Assembly: GCA_033398695.1 (NCBI GenBank)
Contig: CM065815.1
Coordinates: 146,613,001 to 146,677,000, forward strand
Length of the DNA: 64,000 nucleotides
Source: Orobanche coerulescens
Lineage: Eukaryota; Streptophyta; Magnoliopsida; Lamiales; Orobanchaceae
Direction: 5' to 3'
Below the pieces are notes generated by a model. The model had not been told where the DNA came from. It saw nothing but the letters and a program-made list of their open reading frames with translations, and did not search any database. The position numbers were made by a program, and so were the translations under genes. How positions within the stretch are numbered: position 1 is the first letter of the stretch; every line of letters starts with the position of its first letter. Positions 57,050 to 64,000 of the stretch are shown piece after piece.

Positions 57050-59338
57050 TGTAACACCCCGATATATTTAGGAGTATTACAGCGCCGCAAATCTTTTATA
57101 TAAGGATTTGCAAGACTAATAAATTTAAAACATCAATATTCAATACCAACAGTAAAATCAATATTACATCCCAAACTTCAAAAGTACGAAACAACAACCT
57201 CGAATAGTAACATCAATATAATACCATCCAAATAACACAAACACAACGGTGTACTCGAGTACTTATTAAAAAACAACTCAAAATGAAAGGATCTCCCAGA
57301 CCGACAACATCACTCGATACCCTCGTCATCGTGCAGCACTTGTGGATGTTTTCGAGCTCTCTTGGAACCTAAACATAAAACATATGTCCACCCCCGAAAA
57401 GGTTAGCAACTATGATAGTACAAGTACAATAATTATACGATAATGGATTTATTCGACAACTCAATAATAACAACACCACAACAACAATAACAACAATAGC
57501 AAACCTCTCCAGCGAGCAGGCAATCAATACAATACACAACAGTATAATCTAAACCTATATAGGGTAGTCTAACGATCCAGCGCACACATCATAGATGCCC
57601 AAGATGATCTCGTCGGACCAACACTTGGTGGAAAACCCATCCAACGATCCAGCGCACATAGCATAGATACCCAAGATGATCCCGTCGGACCAACACATAG
57701 TGGACAAACAACCACAACACATGTACACAACATTCAACACAAAACATAATTAAAGTACTTGCCTTCGAAAGATGACTTTAAATACTTCAATGAATGTCAA
57801 TACACCCGAAAGTCGCCCCTTTGATCAATCACTTTGCAAGGCTTGCACCTTAAACCAAAAGGAAATAACAAAGGGTTCAACCTATGAAACAAGGATAACA
57901 TATGAACATTCTAAATGTTTCCAATCTATGTTCGAGCTAATCATTATACACATGTCCGATATACGGTTTTCTACTTAAAGAGCACTAAGCCGAACTAGTA
58001 CCATACTATATGTAAAATGAATGATCATCACGGAGTAAAATGCCAATGTTCTACGAATTCCAGGATATTCAAATCATCAAAAATCCACACTCCAATTCTG
58101 ATTATCAGCTCTAGTGCTTGGTTCGGTCATTCTAACGACACCTAGCAAGGTAACACATTCCAACCGAGTTCTGTTCTAATTCATCCCCACGATTCTCGTT
58201 ATTCCGAAAGCAATTCTTCTTGTCACAGTTCTACATTCAATACATTTGTCACCAACCTAATCACTACGTTCTAATCACCAATAAGAAGAATATCACATCA
58301 AAAACCTCTACAAGGCATGAACTATACTCGAAGGAAACCCTCTACATTCATCTCCTTAAATTCATCTAACATAGGTGATAATCTTAACAAATCGTTCGTC
58401 GAAAGAGTGTTTCAAAAACATCATTAGAGGCATGCTACAATTCCAGAAAACTCCATCTCGATGTTTTCATAATCAGAACTCAACTTATCTTAATGGAAAA
58501 CCTAAGTTCATCCATTATAATCCTTCTAAACATGGTGTTCGATTTATTACTATAATAACAAACCCAATGATCTCTGTGGCATGTTCATAAAATTAATAAG
58601 AACATGAATTCCAGGTTGTTATAGTTCAACATACCTTACTACGGAGGAGAACAATGAAACACTTGAGGAAACTCAACATCAGAAGCTTCAGCACTTATCC
58701 AAGATGCTTCCCAACTTCATCGGCTAAGAAGAGATGTTAAAACAAGGTTTATGTCGCATGAAGGATATCTGGGTTTCAACCTTATGTACGTTATACACAG
58801 CACATTACGTACGTTAAGGGTCTAATGTATGCTAGCAGCAAAGCCCTTACATATGCTAGCGACTGGCAAAAGTTCACTATCTCGTTGACTGGCCTCTCTT
58901 ATGTACGTTAACCTATCCTTTATGTACGTAATATGATCAACATAGCATATGTTATCGGCCACATATAACATACGTTATGTTCGGTTGACTTGCTTTATCA
59001 AAAAGCTGTCTAGGTTCACGCGGGGGAATCCGAAAATTATCCCCCTTGTGGCTCCACACACCGACCTTATATGATCTGCCTTAACTGCAAGTTACCTATG
59101 CTATGCCCCGGTCATAACGTACGTAATATATAGTCCTTAGCGTACGCTATATATAATAGGTAGCATACGTTAAGTTCATACAGAAGCTTATATGCATCTA
59201 TCAATTCCACATAATACGATCATGAATATTAGACTACAAATATGGAAAAATCACATTTCGATTATCGAGATGAAATAATCGAATACCACAAGGTTTAATT
59301 ACAGATGAAAATACGCAACAATTTATCCGGGTATTATA
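57050..59338 (-). mobile_element. LTR-E copy 1 (2289 bp)
   Basis: TGTAACACCCCGATAT to CCGGGTATTATA (expected TATTACA). It lies between copia X (TSD candidate GTACT, 57045-57049) and gypsy E internal sequence. Hairpin ACTATGATAGT at 57408-57418 next to GTACAAGTAC; two subrepeats with GATCCCGTCGGACCAACAC (57572-57710); a GC-type donor-like site at 57758-57765; TTACGTACGTTA-type motifs at 58790-59170. No genes; small ORFs disregarded. Confidence 0.88.
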
Positions 59339-59399
59339 TACTCCCCCTCTAAAAAGTAGTTTCATCCCGAAACTTAAGAGAGAAATAATTCCGGGAAAA

Positions 59400-60541
59400 T
59401 CTAGCCTTCACACTGTCTTCTGTCTCCCAAGTCGCCTCTTCAACTCTGTGTCGTGACCACTGGACTTTAACTAAGGAAATTGGTTTGTTCCTCAATTGCT
59501 TTACTCAGCTCTCGAGTATCTTGATTGGCTTCTCTTCAAACGTGCCATCGTTAGCTACTTCGTTCTTGCTAAAATTGATGATGTGACTGGGATCTGGTAC
59601 ATATTTCCGTAACTGGGATACGTGAAACACATTATGAACATGACTCAGCGATGGCGGCAAGGCCAACTTATACGCCAACTCTCTAACTCTTTCAATAATC
59701 TGGAATGGTCCGATATATCTTGGACTCATCTTCACTCTCTTCCCAAAACGAAAAATTCCTCGGGTAGGAGAAGCTTTCAGAAGTATGTGATCCCTAATTC
59801 CAAACTCTAACTGGCGACGGTGCATGTCTGCATAATATTTCTGCCGACTCTGGGATGTCAACAACGTTTTATGAATCAGAGCTACTTTCTCATGAGTCTG
59901 CACTATCAATTCTGGTTCTGTCCCAATCAAGTCATACGAATCATCCCAACATCGGGATGGTCTGCATCTCCTTCCATACAATGCTTCAAAAGGTGCAATT
60001 TTAATGGAAGCATGCCAACGACTGTGGTAGGTGAATTCAATCAATGGCAGATGAATTTCCTAATCAGTCGACCAATCTAATGCACAAGCTCTCAACATGT
60101 CTTCTATTATCTTAATAGTCCTCTCGGAATGTCCGTCGTGTTAAAGTTCAGCTCGGTCCCCAAGGCTCTATGAACCACTTTCCAAAAATGTGACACAAAG
60201 TGACCATCTCGATCTGAAATAATGGTCTTTGGTGTACCATGAAATCATACTATCTCCGCAATAAACACTCGTGCCAACCTCTCTGGTCCCCATGTATCCC
60301 TAATGCCCGGAAAATGAGCCGTTTTGGATAGGCAATCAACTATTACCCAAATCATATTCATTCTCGTCCTGTTCTTTCGCATATTGGTGATAAACTCCAT
60401 TGATATATCTTCCCACTTCCATTCAGGAATCGGAAGTGGCTTCAACATTCCGGCGGCTCGTTGATGTTCAATCTTGACCTGCTGACAAGATAAACACTTT
60501 GAAACATAGTCTGCCACATCGTTCTTCATATTGCCCACCAA
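59400..60541 (-). pseudogene. pol: Gypsy E integrase and chromodomain (broken)
   Basis: Reading from 60541: KCLSCQQVKIEHQRAAGMLK (zinc Cys pair), WVIVDCLSKTAHFPG with the first catalytic Asp, then frame breaks around 60080-60244. There a short deletion removes most of the YHPQTDGQ stretch although GHSERTI remains. From 60044 an open piece (179 codons) has HASIKIAPFEALYGRRCRPS, SPRYIGPFQIIERVRELAYK and [18 protein letters not shown]. After a stop at 59505 a chromodomain-like [19 protein letters not shown] is still legible. Same lineage as C but older by decay. Confidence 0.85.
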
Positions 60542-61300
60542 AAATTCTGCTTTAGGTCCTTATACATCTTACTGGTGCCCGGATGAATAGAATAAGGCAT
60601 ATTGTGAGCTTCTTTCATGATTGTCTGCTTCAAAACTTCATTATCGGGAACACAAAATCGACCTTAGAATCTCATAACTCCATCTTCATGAATTACAAAT
60701 CCCAGGGCCCTTCATTTTCCCACTTTCTCTCGTAACCGAATCATCAGAGGGTCATCTAATTGCTTAGATTTGATATCATCAGTTAACAATGAAGTTAATT
60801 CCATCACACAGAGTTGTCCCTGAACTCCTTGTAGCCATACTTCAATTCCTTCACGAATCAACTCTCGTTGAATACTGGACTGGGATGTGAGTGTCTCCAG
60901 CATTCGAATAGAAATGGGTTTGCGGCTCAGTGCATCAGCCACTACGTTTGCTTTACCTGGATGATAAATAATTTCCAAATCATAGTCCTTAATCAATTAC
61001 AGCCATCTCCTCTGCCGCATGTTTAACTCTTTCTGACTGGAGATGTATTTAAGACTCTTATGCTTTGTGAAGATCTGACAGTGAGTCCCATACAAATAAT
61101 TTCTTCATATCTTCAAGGCGAAAACAACCGCTGCCTGTTACAAATCATGAGTTGGATAATTTACTTCATACGGTTTCAACTGTCGTGAAGCAAAGGCGAT
61201 AACACTCTCATTCTGCATCAGTACACACCCAAGACCTTGATTCGAAGCGTCACTATAAACTATGAATTCTTCAGTCCCTTGCGGTAGCGTTAAGATTGGA
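60542..61300 (-). pseudogene. pol: Gypsy E RNase H and connection region (degraded)
   Basis: An open piece at 60712-60996 has [20 protein letters not shown] and ALSRKPISIRML, the end of RNase H, and the following linker toward the integrase zinc domain. Upstream on the minus strand (61000-61300) further RNase H words are recognisable across frame changes. Colinear with 47430-48220 of element C. Confidence 0.78.
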
Positions 61301-61731
61301 GATGTCGTCAATCTCTTCTTAAGTTCGTCAAAACTATCCTAACACATCTTATTCCATTCAAACTTTTAGGTTTTCTGCAACAATCAAGTAAGTGGACATG
61401 TAATTTTGGAAAACCCTTCCACGAACTGACGATAATAACCAGTAAGCCCTAAGAAACTTCTGACTTCCTTCACGTTCTTAGGAGACTTCCATTCCAAAAT
61501 TGCTTCGACTTTCTGAGGATCTACTCAGACCCCTTCCGCTGAGACCACATGGCAAAGGAACATCAATTCCTTTAGCCAAAATTCACATTTAGACAGTTTG
61601 TCATAAAATTGCTCGCTCCTTAAGAGGTTCAGAATGATCCGCATGTCATGCTCTTCCATGCTCTTTGAATAGACCAAAATATCATCGATAAACACAACTA
61701 CAAATTTATCCAAATACTCTATGAATACTCG
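61301..61731 (-). pseudogene. pol: Gypsy E reverse transcriptase, 3' part only
   Basis: Open from 61713: [19 protein letters not shown] (palm motif with both Asp), [20 protein letters not shown]. The RT thumb is legible beyond it with stops. Upstream of the palm the gene ends abruptly at 61731 where copia X sequence begins, so most of RT, the protease and gag are missing. Confidence 0.82.
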
Positions 61732-61762
61732 AGGTGTCTACCCATGAATACTCTATGAATAC
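61714..61762. repeat. Rearrangement seam with 15-bp templated repeat
   Basis: ATACTCTATGAATAC occurs at 61714-61728, in gypsy E RT sequence, and again at 61748-61762. A 19-bp spacer (TCGAGGTGTCTACCCATGA) separates them and itself holds CCCATGA, found again just after the second copy. Copia X starts right after. This is filler DNA of the kind made by error-prone end joining. Confidence 0.7.
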
Positions 61763-62784
61763 CCATGAGCTTGTAAGGTCTCCATTGGCGACGGTTCAAG
61801 CAGTAGCAGTTTTGTTCGTGGAAAATATGGTTATAGAGGTGGCTACCGAGGTGGACGAGGATGTGGAAGACAATCCTTCAACAGTGGCCCAAAACATGAA
61901 GGATATCAGTCATCTGGTCATGGTCAAAATTTCAGAGTCCAAGGAAGAGAATGATTTTAACAACGAGGTGACAAGTCTCGTTTTCGATGTTATAATTGCA
62001 ACAAGTATGGCCATTTTAGTTATGTGTGTAGTGCTCCAAAGGCGGAAAAAAATAAACACTTTGCCGCAGCAAAAAAAGATAAAGATGTGGGGACTGCTAT
62101 ATTCCTCACATACAAAGAAAATGAAGGGCAAGAAAAATATTTGGTATCTTGACTCAGGCACCAGCAATCACATGTCCAACCAGAAAGAACTATTTACAGA
62201 GATAGATGATACCATCAACAAAGAAGTTACTTTTGGTCACTCGTCAAAAGCTCCAATCAAAGGGAAAGGTACTATTATGATCATTTTAAAGAATGGTTAT
62301 AAAAAGTATATTAATGATGTCTATTATATACCTGCTTTGAAAATTAATATCATCAGGCTTGATCAAGTTGTGGTGAAAGGATATGACATACAAATGAGGG
62401 ACAACTCTCTTGTAGTCAGAAATCAAGTTCAAGAATTGATTGCCAATGTAAAGATGACAAAGAACCGTCTGTTTACACTGGAGATATAGACAAAGGTGTA
62501 GAAGTGCTTAAAGTTGGTCATTAAAAATGACTCGTGGTTATGACATTTAAGATTTGGTCATCTTGGATTTACTGGCCTGAAATTATTATAAAAAACAAAG
62601 ATAGTGGACGGCTTGCGAGAAATCAACGAACCAAATCAACTACGCGAAGCATGTGTCAAAGGAAAGCAACACAGACAAAGTTTTCCTGTTGGAAAGTCAT
62701 GGAGAGCTAGAAGGCCATTGGAGATTGTTCACACTGACATAGCTGGTCTGTTTGATATCGCATCACTTGGCGGGAAGAGGTACT
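61763..62784 (+). pseudogene. pol: Copia X gag-protease-integrase fragment, copy 2
   Basis: Three frames together give an RGG-rich gag end (GYRGGYRGGRGCGRQSF), a zinc knuckle CYNCNKYGHFSYVC, the protease site WYLDSGTSNHMSNQKELF and the pre-integrase segment (YINDVYYIPALK, RFGHLGFTG, CVKGKQHRQSFPVGKSW, EIVHTDIAG). The 251-codon ORF at 61734-62489 is in the wrong frame for the knuckle and right for the protease. It ends at GTACT next to LTR-E2, exactly as copy 1 does. Confidence 0.87.
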
Positions 62785-64000
62785 TGTAACACCCCGATAT
62801 ATTCAGGAGTATTACAGCGCCGTAAATCCTTTATATAAGGATTTGCAAGGCTAATAAATTTAAAACATCAATATTCAATACCAACAGTAAAGTCAATATT
62901 ACATCCCAAACTTCAAAGGTACAAAACAACAACCTCGAATAGTAACATCAATACAATACCATCAAAATAACACAAACATAATGGTGTACTCGAGTACTTA
63001 TTAAAACACAACTGAAAACGAAAGGACCTCCCAGATCGACAACATCACTCGATACCCTCGTCATTGTGCAACACTTGTGGTTGTTTTCCAGCTCTCCGGG
63101 AACCTGAACATAAAACATATGTCCACCCCGGAAAGGGTTAGCAACTATGATAGTACAAGTACAATAATTATACGACAACAGATTTATTCGACAACTCATG
63201 ACAATAATAACAACACCACAACAACAATAAAAACAATAGCAAACCTCTCCAGCGAGCAGGCAATTAATACAATACACAACAGTATAATCTCAACCTATCT
63301 AGGCTAATCCAATGATCCATCGCACACAACATAGATGCCCAAGATGTTCCCGTTAGACCAACACTTGGTGGAAAACCCGTCCAATGATCTAGTGCACACA
63401 ACATAGATACCAAAGATGATCCCTTCGGACCAAAACATGGTGGACAAACAACTACAACACATGTACACAACATTCAACACAAAACATAATTAAAGTACTT
63501 GCCTTCGTAAGACGACAAGGATTTAAATACTTCAATGAATGTCAATATACCCAAAAATTGCCCCTTTGATCAATCACTTTGCAAGGCTCGCACCTTAAAC
63601 AAAAAGGAAAATAACAAAGGGTTCAACCTATGACACAATGATAACACATGGACATTCTAAACGTTTCCAATCTATATCCAAGCTAATCATTATACGCATG
63701 GCCGGTGTACGGTTTTCTACTTAAAGAGCACTAAGTCGAACTAGTACCATACTATATGTATAATGAATGATCATCACGGAGTAAAATGCCGATGTTCTAC
63801 GAATTCCATGATATTCAAATCATCACAAGTCCACACTCCAATTCTGATTATCAACTCTAGCGCTTGGTTCGGTTATTCTAATGACACATAGCAAGGTAAA
63901 CACATTCCGACCGAGTTCTAGGCTAATTCATCCCTATGATTCTCATTCTTCTGCACCTAATTCTTCTCATCATAGTTATACATTCCAAACATTTGTCACC
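62785..64000 (-). mobile_element. LTR-E copy 2 (truncated by window end)
   Basis: Colinear with LTR-E1 from its first base; differences are scattered single bases and short indels. The hairpin ACTATGATAGT is near 63143-63153 and subrepeats at 63305-63450. The donor-like site is near 63499. The promoter end lies outside the window. Confidence 0.88.

Noticed and set aside
61734..62489. A 251-codon intact protein
   Set aside because: Only its second half (protease region) is in the copia frame. The first half is a shifted reading of the RGG/zinc-knuckle gag region and begins in filler DNA.

Overview
This window is plant nuclear DNA, almost certainly a heterochromatic, gene-poor stretch. It consists of transposable elements nested inside one another, and I found no host gene, tRNA or rRNA. 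The element types (Ty3/gypsy chromoviruses of the Tekay/Del kind, Ty1/copia elements including a SIRE-like one with an extra ORF, an En/Spm CACTA transposon and a hAT-like end) point to a flowering plant. The extra copia ORF is reminiscent of asterids, but that is a weak inference.

Layout by nesting. (1) The oldest visible layer is a copia element, X, seen as two fragments (56577-57049 and 61763-62784). Each is followed by the LTR of a gypsy element, E (LTR 57050-59338; degraded pol 59400-61731 on the minus strand; second LTR from 62785 to the window end). The duplicated copia/LTR-E junction means the block was tandemly duplicated, and the seam at 61714-61762 carries filler DNA. (2) Gypsy element D sits in the first copia fragment (left LTR 23124-24829, 5' end off-window; mosaic gag; right LTR 27633-29422 plus 55561-56576). 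(3a) The left LTR of D was hit by a hAT-like element (remnant 23015-23123). That was hit by gypsy LARD element B (LTR 1-502; non-coding interior with a solo copia LTR at 2545-4434; right LTR 4882-8173 plus 22678-23014). The right LTR of B contains family A, an LTR-internal-LTR-internal-LTR array (8174-22672) bounded by one 5-bp target duplication. (3b) The right LTR of D was hit by a CACTA transposon (29423-55557, TSD TAA). Its transposase gene was broken by a 12-kb SIRE-like copia element, Y (30485-42432, TSD TGAAG), and by an autonomous-type gypsy element, C (44002-53352, TSD CAAGT).

All gypsy and copia coding regions except the solo LTR are on the minus strand; the CACTA transposase is on the plus strand. 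C carries a complete but mutated gag-protease-RT-RNase H-integrase-chromodomain set. A and D carry only gag and B carries no coding sequence, so these three look like non-autonomous partners of C/E-type elements. Every large ORF seen has at least one stop or frameshift.

The most interesting structure is shared by the gypsy families. Self-complementary CpG-bearing motifs (TAGCGTGCGCTA, TTACGTACGTAA, TTACGGCCGTAA) are arrayed just upstream of a TATA box in U3. Hairpins that change sequence but keep their position lie in the 3' part of the LTR. A tandem subrepeat shares a core across families. A candidate 5'-leader intron ends one base before the gag ATG and ranges from about 0.13 to 1.7 kb while both ends stay conserved. 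Coordinates of element ends rest on matching termini and target-site duplications read by eye; divergences are hand counts where given.
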